Source of the DNA: Kitagawia praeruptora
Taxonomy: Eukaryota; Streptophyta; Magnoliopsida; Apiales; Apiaceae
Direction of reading: 5' to 3'
Length of the DNA: 64,000 nt
NCBI GenBank assembly: GCA_037693485.1
Contig: CM075345.1
Location: 118,814,001-118,878,000 of the forward strand
The notes under the pieces were generated by a model, which saw only the letters and a list, made by a program, of their open reading frames with translations, searched no databases and had not been told where the DNA came from. A program made the translations under genes and the position numbers. This document shows, piece after piece, positions 32,451 to 42,165 of this stretch (positions are counted from its first letter, which is position 1; each line of letters opens with the position of its first letter).

Positions 32451-32467
32451 CCCCGGCAGCGGCGCCA
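32451..32467 (-). other. Primer-binding site of Athila B (tRNA-Asp type)
   Basis: Minus-strand TGGCGCCGCTGCCGGGG lies six bases from the LTR end. It matches the tRNA-Asp 3' end apart from one base (GCTGCC where plant tRNA-Asp, from memory, would give GTTGCC). The same variant is in Athila E and in the chimeric junction at 25243. Confidence 0.85.
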
Positions 32468-32473
32468 AAAACT

Positions 32474-33741
32474 TGATGTGTTAAATTATACCTAACCGCA
32501 AGCGCACGGTATCAATTGTAGTAGATACTAGCAAATACGGGTCGAATCCTCAAGGAGACAGTTTCAGTTTCAATTCAATTGCTATCAATTGTTTCTAGTC
32601 ACAAACGATTGTTGGAGAATTGTATTAACTACTAAAACAAATTTAACAAAGGTTTTAAATCAATTAATTAAAGGATCTAGGGCAATTCAGGTTCACCATG
32701 TTTACACCAAACAAATCACAAAAGTATAGCTTTTCAATAGGATTAAGTAATTAAAGCAATGGTTAATCTTTCTCAAGCATTAACACTCTCAGAATATCTA
32801 ATGATGTTCTCACACTCACCTTCAATTCTGCTAATTGTATGTAAGCCTCTAGTAGTAAAATCTCTCGATCTATTACTCCTATTGCAATCAATTAATCTGT
32901 GATATTGCGCAATTACACAAATTAAGAATTATAACATATCAATCAGAATTACTCTTTACCCATCAATCTACTAATCAAATTAAGCCCAAATCATGGTGCA
33001 AACATGGCTCCCCTTAGTACCCTAGAATTAAACTACTCACTCATGGTAGAATAAAAACTAATAATAATAATAATGAAAGAAGCCATAATAAACATGTAAT
33101 AATAAACAAGATGAGATAAAGAGTACCTTAAACCTTTGAATAACGAAGAACAATGAAGATCCAAATTAAACTAAGTGCTTACAAAAGAAGAGATGAAGAG
33201 AGAAAAACGAAAACCCTAGCTTATGTAAAAACGTCTGTATATGTCTATCTATCTTTTAACGTTTTTATAATAAAATCCCCCAATAAAATCTGATCTCTAT
33301 CTTCTAATAAAAGTATTTTTAATATCCTAATCAATTTACAAAAAGATATCCATAATTAAATAGGATTTTCTTGTAAAATTCGTCACTAATTTTGCTCCTC
33401 TGTTTCTGGGCTCTTCCAGTTGGATTTTGCTTACTGCACCACCTCTGAATTAAAGATAATTCCCTAAGCTTCGCGTGGACAGTAAGATCGTCAAATTCTG
33501 ACTTCTGGAACTCAAGATATGGCCCAAACAGTGCAGACAGCCCGTATAGCCTAATAATACGAATTTTCTCCTATTTTATCTCCAAAATAGCTCTTTTTGC
33601 TCCAAATCCTTCCAAGTCATGAATTCTTTATTTCCTACAATAAAACAATAAAATCTATTAAATAAAAATCCAAATCAATGCAAAACACAATAAATATGAG
33701 AATAAAATCATCTAAAATATATATAAAAATATACTCTATCA
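32474..33741 (-). repeat. 5' LTR of Athila B
   Basis: This 1,268-bp LTR is nearly identical to 25311-26578 (single-base differences seen, for example, in the stretches at 25549/32712 and 25732/32895). Unlike a normal 5' LTR it is not at the edge of the insertion: 222 bp of element sequence lie outside it. Confidence 0.95.
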
Positions 33742-33963
33742 AACATCCCCACACTTAGCATTTGCACGTCCTCGGGCAAATAAGTGAAATAAAAACTAAG
33801 TCCTAACAAACATCACTTTCGTAGATGACACGATTGCATTGAGCATATGCAACAAGCCGTTAAACCCCTAGGCAGCCCTAGTAGGACGAGTGTTGTCTCG
33901 TGAGGGTTTATAGTGAATGTACCCACAAAATTCATCTAACCATGCAAAAGATCAATGCTAACA
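33742..33963 (-). repeat. 222-bp internal segment outside the 5' LTR of B
   Basis: Bases 33742-33963 repeat 26579-26800, the sequence just upstream of the polypurine tract and 3' LTR. In element sense the insertion therefore begins TGTTAGCATT, 222 nt upstream of the normal LTR start. In the internal copy the bases just before this point are G/T-rich (GTGTGTGTGGTGTTG), compatible with a cryptic plus-strand start. Confidence 0.93.
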
Positions 33964-33968
33964 TTACT

Positions 33969-36376
33969 TCATTCCATTTACATGTGTAGAGAATATCATG
34001 AACTGTATTATGACTATTATTCTCTGAAATCTGAAACTCCTAGTCACAAACAGTTTGTGAAATCAGAGTCTAAGATTAACTTTGTAACAGGTAACTCCAA
34101 AGCAAAATCTTCAAAGCATGTTATTTCTAAATCTAGTAAGAAAGGATCCAATCAAAGTTGGGTCCTAAAAATTTCTAATTAGTTACTTTTTGTTTGCAGG
34201 GCACAGGAAAGAAGCATTCAATTATCTTGGACAGTGGATGCTCTGGACATATGACTGGAAAGAAGTCCCTGCTTACAAAGTTTGAGAGGAAAGTTGGCCC
34301 AGTAATATCTTTTGGAGATGGCAACAAAGGAGAAACTCTGGGATATGGCTCAATTGTTTTGGGGAATGTCATCATAGAAAACGTAGCACTGGTTGAAGGC
34401 TTGAAACACACACTTTTAAGCATAAGTCAACTGGGTGATAAAGGTTACCAATCAATCTTTGACAGAGAAGGATGCAAAATCTTGAATATGAAGAATGGAG
34501 CCATTGTTCTAACTGGTCAGAGACATGGTAACATATATGAAGCCAGCTTAAGTGACACATCTAAAGGAATTGTCAGATGTCTTTACAGCAAGGCATCAAA
34601 TGATGAAAGTTGGAATTGGCACAAGAAGCTCTCACATCTTAACTTCAATAAGCTTAATCATCTTGTTAAGTAAAATCTAGTGAGAGGCCTACCTCAAGCA
34701 AATTATGTGCAAGATTGACTTTGTGATGCTTGTCAGCTTGGAAAACAAAGAAGAACCACTTTTAAGAGCAAGACAGAAAATTCAATCACTGAACCATTTC
34801 ACATGCTGCATCTTGATCTATTTGGTCCAGTAAACATTATGTCTATCAGCAAGAAAAGATATGCTCTAGTTATGGTGGATGATTACACAAGGTTCACATG
34901 GGTATTCTTTCTACACAAGAAGGATGAAGCTCCTCAGCAAATCATTGAGCTTGTCAAGAATATTCAGAATAGCTCTGAGTACAAAGTCAAGGTACTCAGA
35001 AGTGACAATGGTACATAATTCAAGAATTCTACAATGGAGGAGTATTGTGCAGACAATGGAATTACTCAATAGTTTTCTACACCTGGAACACCTCAGCAAA
35101 ATGGTGTAGTAGAAAGAAAGAACAGAACTCTCATAGAGGCAGTAAGAACCATGCTTGCAGATGCAAAGCTTCCAACCTATTTCTGGGCAGAAGCTATCAA
35201 CACTATATGTTTCACTCAAAATTGTACCTTGGTAAATGGTCATGGAAAGACTCCCTATGAGATGATCAAAGGAAAGAAACCAAGTGTGAAATACTTTCAC
35301 ATCTTTTGATGTAAATGCTATGTCCTGAAAGTTCATCCAGAACAACTTGAGAAGTTTGAAGCCAAATCGGATGAAGCAATATTTCTAGGATATTCAGCAT
35401 CAAAGGCCTTCAAAGTTTAAAATCTCAGAACTCACATTGTTATGGAATCAATTCATGTTGCATTTGATGACAAGAAATTTGGAATTCTGCAAACTGATGA
35501 AAGCCATGACAAATTGGAATTTGAAAATCTTAAGGAATCTGAGATGCTCTCCAGTGATGATGAAGGTTCTCCTGAAGAAATTTCTATTGCTACTCAAAGG
35601 AATGCTACTGTTGAGGGGGAGGAAATTAATCAAGGAGAGAACACAGTGTTCATCAGGAACAGACTAGTTATTCATAGTCTACTCCATCAGGAACTGATCC
35701 TTTAGAGACTATTGAAGGAAGATCAGGAACTAGCAGCAGTTTGGATTCTACTAATTCTACTGATCAAGAGGGAGCTTTTAAAGGCAGAGAAAATTCTTCT
35801 ACAAGAGATACCACTAACTTAGGGGGAGAGTCTAGCAGAGGTAATCTACCACCTGTTAGAAAATGGACAGGGGATCATACTGAAGATTTGATAATTGGTG
35901 ATCCAAATGGTGGTGTTCGAACTAGAAGATCAATTCAGAATGAATGCTTGTATAGCTGTTTTCTCTCAAAGAATGAACCAAAGAAGGTTGAAGAAGCCTT
36001 ATAGGATCCTGATTGGGTAATTGCAATGCAGGAAGAGTTAAAAGAGTTTGAGAGGAACAAAGCCTGGAAACTGGTACCAAGACCTAAAGATAGATCTATT
36101 GTTGGTGCAAAATGGGTTTTCAGAAACAAGCTAGATGAATCTGGTATGATTGTAAGAAACAAAGCAAGACTGGTAGCCAAGGGTTATTCTCAAGAAGAAG
36201 GAATTGACTATGTTGAAACCTTTGCACCTGTAGCGAGATTGGAAGCAATCAGGATGTTTCTTGCATTTGCAGCTCATTCAAAATTCAAGGTACACCAGAT
36301 GGATGTAAAGAGTGCTTTTCTAAACGGCAAGCTTGATGAGGAAGTATATGTGGAGCAACCACCTGGTTTTGTTGAT
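33969..36376 (+). pseudogene. pol: Copia A gag end and pol (PR, IN, start of RT), many stops
   Basis: Gag ends at TAG 34180. Pol opens near 34194 in another frame, with protease SIILDSGCSGHMTG, the pre-integrase HKKLSHLNF, integrase core LDLFGPVN / LRSDNGT / PQQNGVVERKNRT, and reverse transcriptase from about 36026 (KWVFRNKLDES, ARLVAKGYSQEEGIDY, MDVKSAFLNG), cut by Athila E after QPPGFVD. In-frame stops lie near 34671, 34716, 35016, 35071, 35309 and 35414. A frameshift falls in the variable linker (about 35640-35740), and another stop is near 36002. Pol would have made the enzymes of reverse transcription and integration; this copy is dead. Confidence 0.9.
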
Positions 36377-37704
36377 TGATAGAATATATTTTTATATATA
36401 TTCTAGATGATTTTATTCTCATATTTATTGTGTTTTGCATTTATTTGGATTTTTATTTAATAGATTTGATTGTTTTATTGTAAGAAATAAAGAATTCATG
36501 ACTTGGAAGGATTTGGAGCAAAAAGAGCTAATTTGGAGATAAAATAGAAGGAAATTCGTACTATTGGGCTACACGGGCTGTTTAACACTGTTTGGGCCAT
36601 ATCTTGAGTTCCAGAAGTCAGAATTTGACGATCTTACTGTCCACGCGAAGCTTGTGGAATTATCTACAATTCAGAGGTGGTCCAGTGAGCAAAATCCAGT
36701 TGGAAGAGCCTAGAAACAGAGGAGAAAAAGAAGTTATAAATTTTACAACCAAGCTTGGAAACTTGTCATCTTCTATTCCAACTCTAAGAAGGCAATTGCT
36801 TAGAGACTAAATCAAGAGGCTATATAAACACATCTTGGAACACATTATTAGAGAGGGTAATATTAGATCAGATAATATAGTTTAGAGTAGATTAGTATTA
36901 TTACTTGGAGATGTAGAGAAACACCATGACTCTTCTTTTGGGTGACAACATTGAAGTTTGAAGGTTTTGTTCTCTTAATCTTTTCTTTGTTCTTATTAGT
37001 TTAATTATGTTTTCTTGTTTTACTAGTTGTTTTACTTGTTTAATTATTAGCGAGTAGTTATTTCTAGGGCTTAAAGGGAAGCCATGTTTGCACTAATATT
37101 GGCATGATTTTCATAGTGGTTTGATTGGTTATGGTTAATTCTGATTGATATGTTTTAATCATTAATTTGTGTAATCGGCCGATATCATGGATTAATTATA
37201 TGCAAATAGGGGTGTGGATCGAGAGATTTACTTACTAGAGGCACACATACGATTAGCAGAATTGAATTTGAGTGCTGAAGCATCATTGGATTTCTGAGAA
37301 CGTTAATGCTTGGAAGAGATTAACTTGACTCTAATTACCTGATTAATTGAATTACTAAAAGTGGTTAATTGTGTTGAATGTTTCAAGAGTGTTAATGCTT
37401 GGAAGAGATTAACATACTCTAGTTATAGGATCACATTGATTGCTTTAGCTTAAGAGCCAATTGTGTAAGCATGGTGGACCTGATTGCCCTAGGTTTTAAA
37501 TAATTTGTTTATCATCTGTTTAATTAGTGTTAATCTTGTTTAATTAGTTAATTAATATTCTCCAATAATCGTTTGTCCCTGAAACAATTAGCGATAACTG
37601 AAAATGAATTAGTAGAACCTGTCTCCTTGTGGATTTGACCCGCTTGCCATTTGTACTAGCAATAGACACCGTGCGCTTGCGGTTAGGTATAATTTGACAC
37701 ATCA
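36377..37704 (+). repeat. 5' LTR of Athila E
   Basis: TGATAGAATA ... TTTGACACATCA, 1,328 bp. It shares its start and end with the LTRs of B but differs in the middle (for example 36720-37000 and 37260-37450). It is followed by AGTTTT and the primer site at 37711. Confidence 0.92.
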
Positions 37705-37710
37705 AGTTTT

Positions 37711-37727
37711 TGGCGCCGCTGCCGGGG
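37711..37727 (+). other. Primer-binding site of Athila E
   Basis: TGGCGCCGCTGCCGGGG, identical to the site in B, is complementary to the tRNA-Asp 3' end with one mismatch. Here it is followed by ordinary leader (AGACAGCGAG), which contrasts with the tRNA sequence that follows it at 25261. Confidence 0.88.
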
Positions 37728-37824
37728 AGACAGCGAGTTTCTATTGATTTTAATTTAGTTGTTTAGATTGTTTCCATTGTATTATTGGAACTTTTGTTCC
37801 AATTGAGGCAGATTTTACATTTTC

Positions 37825-38880
37825 TTGGCTTTGTTGAAAGTTTACAGGTTTGCAATGGGTGAAGTTGATACTTTTGCACAAGGAGTTGCACTCTTATCTT
37901 CCCTAGTAGAGGCACATACTCGAGAAATTGCCTCATTCAACCCTACAAAGCCCACTATGCGTCCAATGAGTATCAATGAGATGTCACAAGTGGCCCCTAA
38001 AACTTACAACTTCTGTCAAATTTGCGGTGTGCAGGGTCACTATGGTTTTGAATGTTCTTACAATGTCTATAATTCTCATAATGCTCAATGCGGACAAATG
38101 AATTCTTTTGAAGAAGGATATGGGTACAATCAGTATTCAAACACTTTTGATCAAGAATGCGTGAATCAACCAAATTTCTACTACCAGGACAATGGTGCTC
38201 AAAATTTTTCATATCATAATTAACAACAGTTTGAGCAACAATATTATCAGTCATATGAGCAGCCGCCATAGCAAGAATATCAATATCCTCCTCTACAAGA
38301 AGATCTACATGTTTCTCAATCCAGTGTAGATGTGCAAGTTGATCAGACAAATGAGATGTGGGATATCTTGAATAAACTGCTAAAGAGTTTTGAAGAATTA
38401 GAAACTCAAAGTTTGGCGATTGAATCTCAAATTGCACAGTTGGCTAACTCTTCTACTTCAGGGCAGCTCGACTATTTACCATCATCATCTATCCGATCCG
38501 AAGAGGACCTGACTGCTATCAATCTCACAAGCGATCAGGAATATGATAGTTTCTCCATGTATGTTGATGATGAGGCCATTGATAAAGAGAAAGAGTATGC
38601 CACCGATGACGAGATCAATGATGTTGCTGCTACCAAGGACAATGTGACTGATGATGAGGCTACAAAGGAAAGCAATACAGAGATGGTTGTTGTTTCTCTT
38701 CCACAACCTGTGCCTCAGCTACCATGTATTGATAAATTTGCTCTTGATCTAGCCTCTACTTACAAGGCTTCTTTGCTCAAGAACACTTATTTCAAGGTTG
38801 ATGTGATAACAAATATTGTCCAAGATGATATTTCTCAAATTCTGGTTGAGGATCCATACAAAGTGGCTCATACATTTTAA
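37825..38880 (+). pseudogene. gag: Athila E gag remnant
   Basis: Only the C-terminal half of Gag is left: a segment aligned with EVDAYSLLSSQLAALTQEI of B (here EVDTFAQGVALLSSLVEAHT), then the zinc knuckle CQICGVQGHYGFEC (about 38012-38053). TAA follows at 38221 and TAG near 38270. After that comes an acidic, threonine-rich stretch (38332-38880) whose last part, VDVITNIVQDDISQIL, corresponds to VDVVDEIVQDYTPQIL after the protease in B. The main gag domain and protease core are deleted. Because the deletion removes whole domains, it could not make particles by itself. Confidence 0.8.
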
Positions 38881-38925
38881 GCTCGAGAAGAGGGAGAAGA
38901 TGGAAGTGTCTTATTAGCCAATGAT

Positions 38926-39330
38926 GTGATAAGCCAAGATGTCCGAATGACTCCAGTGAAAGTGAGGAGTGAAGAAAAGCCACCACCAGAACCTCCACCT
39001 TATGTCAAGGGAGTTCAATATTTTCGTGGTGTTGAATTTTATCGCTGTTTTATCACAAAGTTTTCCAAAACTGCACAAGCACTCTCTCTATTGCTTATTA
39101 ATGACATATTTTATTTTACTGATGCTTGTTTGGAGACTTTCTACAGGATAAAGACAACCACTAACACTCTTGATACTTTTTGTGGTGACGAGTTTATGAT
39201 CGAGAAATTGGATATTCCGTTTTCATCGGAGTATTTTTTAGGAGGTCAAGCTAATGACTCTAAAAAAGCGCTGCTTGGGAGGCAACCCAAGATTTCATTG
39301 GAGGATCGGTGCACTTCATGCTTTTGCATA
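38926..39330 (+). pseudogene. pol: Athila E reverse transcriptase remnant
   Basis: The open stretch contains RGVEFYRCFITKFSKTAQAL, which resembles the thumb/connection region after Gypsy reverse transcriptase (usual GxxxFYRRFIxxFS pattern), then FTDACLETFYRIK. The active-site YxDD region, RNase H and integrase are absent. The reading ends with LLGRQPKI, the counterpart of the conserved phrase CTTGGGAGGCAACCCA that follows coding DNA in Athila B. Confidence 0.7.
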
Positions 39331-39455
39331 GGGGAGTACTTCGTTCCTTCTCTTTTATATATAGTAGAATTGCTTAGTTATTTGTTCAACCTAAGCCTTG
39401 TTGTGTAAAAAAAAAAATTGTGTGTTCTTTAAAAAAAAATCGAATTTTTGAGCTC

Positions 39456-39600
39456 TGTAACGCAGGCTGCCCCTGCGTTTCTGATCTTACCGCAGTCTGC
39501 TCACCCTGTAACGCAGGCTGCGCCTGCGTTACTGCCCTTCCCGCGCCCTGCGCACCTGTAACGCAGGTTGCGCCTGCGTGACACCCCTTTCTGCCCAGAA
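39456..39600. repeat. GC-rich tandem repeat, about 50-bp unit, three copies
   Basis: Units begin CTGTAACGCAGGCTGC at about 39457, 39508 and 39558. Each includes the near-palindrome AACGCAGGCTGCGCCTGCGT. The array lies in the non-coding part of Athila E, in a strongly AT-rich setting. Confidence 0.8.
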
Positions 39601-40400
39601 TTTTTCCGATTTTTGTTGTTTTTCAGCACAAATTCAACCCTAAATTTTATTCCAACTCTCAAATCCTATATCCCTAATACCTATATCTATCCCACATCAA
39701 TTCCATACCATCTTAAATCTCTCCTACACTCTAAATTTTTAAATTTCATCTATCCATCATCTTATATTTATACCCACCTTTTCATACAAACCCAATTCCT
39801 TTTCTATTTATTTAAATCTCTAAAAATTCAATTCTAAAGAGGAATTAATTGCAAGTTCACCTCTTTGATTCGTAGTTGGGATTTTTTTTTTTTTTACGAA
39901 TTTGTGTTCTTATAAATTGGGGGTTTTGTATTAGTTTTGTTAATTGGGTATTTTTGGTAGGATATTTCTTGGTGGTTGTTGGTGGTGAGTGGCGTTTTGG
40001 TTATTATGGCTCCTAAGCGAATGAGGGGTGGTTTTCACACCCGACACCTTGATTCCAGGGGAGTATTCTTTCTTTTCTTTTTAGTGTAGTTTTATTTTGT
40101 TTTTAGTTGTAGTTTTGTATCTTGTTCATTAGTTCATTGGGGACAATGAACCGCTTAAGTGTGGGGATGAGTTCTCAATGTTTAAAAAAAAATCAAAAAA
40201 AAATATAAATTTAAAAATCCAAAAAATTAAAAAATTAAAAATACCAAAAATAATTCTAGCCATGCAATTTGATTAGTTGTTGTATTTTGCTTGATACACC
40301 CATGCATGCGTAGAATTCTTGTGTTCTTGACGCTTTTGTATGAGAAGTCACGTGCTTTGTTCTTGTGCACACACTTACACTAGCAAGTTGAAGCTGGTAG
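39601..40400. other. Non-coding 3' region of Athila E, left part
   Basis: No gene seen. It contains CTTAAGTGTGGGGATGAGTT at about 40154-40173, the same polypurine-like phrase as in B near 28270, and an A-rich tract at 40181-40250. It ends at the GGTAG target of element C. Confidence 0.65.
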
Positions 40401-41082
40401 TGTAATAACCCGAATTTTCAGAAAATGATTTTAGTATTATTTTAAGAATGTTAATGTTTTCCTAAAATGAGAAGGAAATTTTTATTTTATTTTATTGTTC
40501 ATTATCCAGTTCAAGGAATTTCAAAAACGAATTATTTAATTATTGTCTGGTTTAGTGTAATTATGAACTATATTATGTGATTATTGTTGGAAGGTGGAAT
40601 GTATGTGAAGTTGTGTTTATGTGTTTATATGATGATTTGTGTGAGTTGTGAAGGCTGATGTATTTTATTTATATTTTTGAGGATTTAAATATATTTAAAT
40701 CATGCATTTTGATCCTCTGTTAATTTTATAAAATTATCGGAGGAATTAAAAATCATGAAATCTCTTGAAATATTATCTTTATATATTTATTGAGTTTTAA
40801 AATTATTGGGAGTATTAATTTGGGTGTTTTGGTATTTTAAAATGATTTTAAGAGTTATGTTGCAATTAAAGGATCAAAACTTGCAAAATTCATATTTAAT
40901 TCATTTTTGATCCTAAAAATATTTGAAAAATAGGTGGATGTTCCTAATTTTATACTCTTTATTTTAAAAATGAAAAGTTTAATTTTCATAAAATTCTATT
41001 TAATTTCAATTTGTAAAAGCTATTTATTAGTGTTAAAGCAATAAGTAGTGTTTTATTTGGGCTCGGAGTTAAGTGTTAGTAG

Positions 41083-41090
41083 TATATAAG
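41083..41090 (+). promoter_or_regulatory. TATA box of C LTR
   Basis: TATATAAG lies in an AT-rich U3 and is followed by a sharp rise in GC content. The same box is at 47271-47278 in the other LTR. A start about 30 bp downstream would leave roughly 3.9 kb of R-U5. Confidence 0.6.
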
Positions 41091-42008
41091 ATTGGGCCAA
41101 GCCCAATTCACCCAAACAGACGCAGCTGAACAAACAGAATCGGGGAGAGAGAAATTAGTGTTTGAGAATTGGGGTTTTTTTGATTGTGGTGTTAATTGGT
41201 TGATAGATATATATATGCGTGTATGTGTATGTATAGGCTATGTGAGTGTGTGTGTTCGAGTAGTGTGTGCAGCAGTGGTTCGTGCGGTAGACGATCGGAG
41301 TGATGGTGGCGCGCGCGCGGCGGCGGTTGCAGGAGAGGTCACCGGCGAGGGAAGCAGCGGCGGCGATGCCACGGTGGTGGCAGGTGCGCGCGTGGAAGGA
41401 GTGGAGGAAGGAGGGGAGAAGACCAGCGGGGAGGAGAGGAGAGAGAGAGAGATGGTAGAGATTTTCTCCGGTGGCTTGACTTTCGGATCGGAACCGAAAG
41501 GTATAAATTTTATTTGATTAATTTATTTATTTTATTTTCCGATGTAATTATTTAATTCCTCATTTTAGAGTAATTATGTGAATTCTTGTAATTAAAGTAG
41601 ATTTAAATCTTGATATTATTGTGGTAATTAAGTTGGATTTAAATTGTAAGTTAATATACTAATTTTCGTAATTAGATTAATATGGTGGATTGTGAATATT
41701 ATTGGGATTTCCGTATTTTATTCGGAGAGTCTATATTTGTGATTAATCGTAATTGTTGAGTTTAGTGATTGCTAAATGTTTAGTGTTAATTGTTAGTTTC
41801 CAAATTGTAATTGTTAATTACTAAGTGCTAAGTGCTAAGTGCTAATTGTTGTCTTGTAAAGAGTCGATATAAGGGTTGGTTAAATTGTAAAGGTCTATGT
41901 GCTAAATGGTATAAATTGGGTCATAGTATATGTTGGACGTATAAATGTCAACTACATGGTGTTGACTTACATGTGGATAAACTTAGTTTACTTTCTTTAA
42001 ATGTTGAG

Positions 42009-42165
42009 GTGCCGCATGTCTGGGCGGATACTTTTCTTTATGTGCTAGGTGCCGCATGTCTGGGCGGATACTTTTCTTTATGTGCTAGGTGCCGCATGTC
42101 TGGGCGGATACTTTTCCTTATGTGCTGGGTGCCGCATGTCTGGGCGGGTACTTTTCATTATTTGT
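42009..42165 (+). repeat. Four 40-bp tandem repeats in C LTR
   Basis: GGTGCCGCATGTCTGGGCGG starts at 42009, 42049, 42089 and 42129, giving an exact 40-bp period; the last unit is slightly diverged. The array recurs at about 48217-48373 in the second LTR, so it predates the insertion. Confidence 0.92.

Larger units (their letters stand above)
23969..33963 (-). mobile_element. Composite Athila insertion B with extra inverted LTR and tRNA copy
   Basis: The 9,995-bp unit is bounded by one exact TSD, TTACT (23964-23968 and 33964-33968), inside Copia A gag. It is therefore one integration event. From right to left (element sense): 222 bp of element internal sequence (33963-33742), 5' LTR (33741-32474), primer site, gag-protease ORF, non-coding 3' region, 3' LTR (26578-25311), a short tail, a 61-nt tRNA-Asp copy (25303-25243), and a third LTR in opposite orientation (25236-23969). 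All three LTRs are 1,268 bp and nearly identical, so the event is recent. No reverse transcriptase or integrase gene is present. Confidence 0.92.
404..36376 (+). mobile_element. Copia element A (SIRE-like), truncated by window and insertions
   Basis: This is an old Ty1/Copia element. Its 5' LTR starts TGTTA and ends TAACA and is followed by an initiator-Met-type primer site. Gag and pol read on the plus strand in four separated blocks: 1633-1812, 22066-23968, 33969-34182 and 34194-36376. The gaps are filled by F (with G inside it), B, and then E. At each of the first two breaks a 5-bp target duplication (GTGAG, TTACT) lets the reading resume. The rest of reverse transcriptase, RNase H and the 3' LTR lie beyond Athila E, outside the window. 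The domain order protease, integrase, reverse transcriptase is that of Copia. The SIRE-like label comes from its resemblance to element D and is an inference. Confidence 0.85.

Noticed and set aside
41092..41517. 141-codon frame in the C LTR (and 128 codons at 47280-47666)
   Set aside because: The frame begins two bases after the TATA box, hence upstream of the expected transcript start. It differs in length between the two LTRs through indels and has simple-sequence composition.
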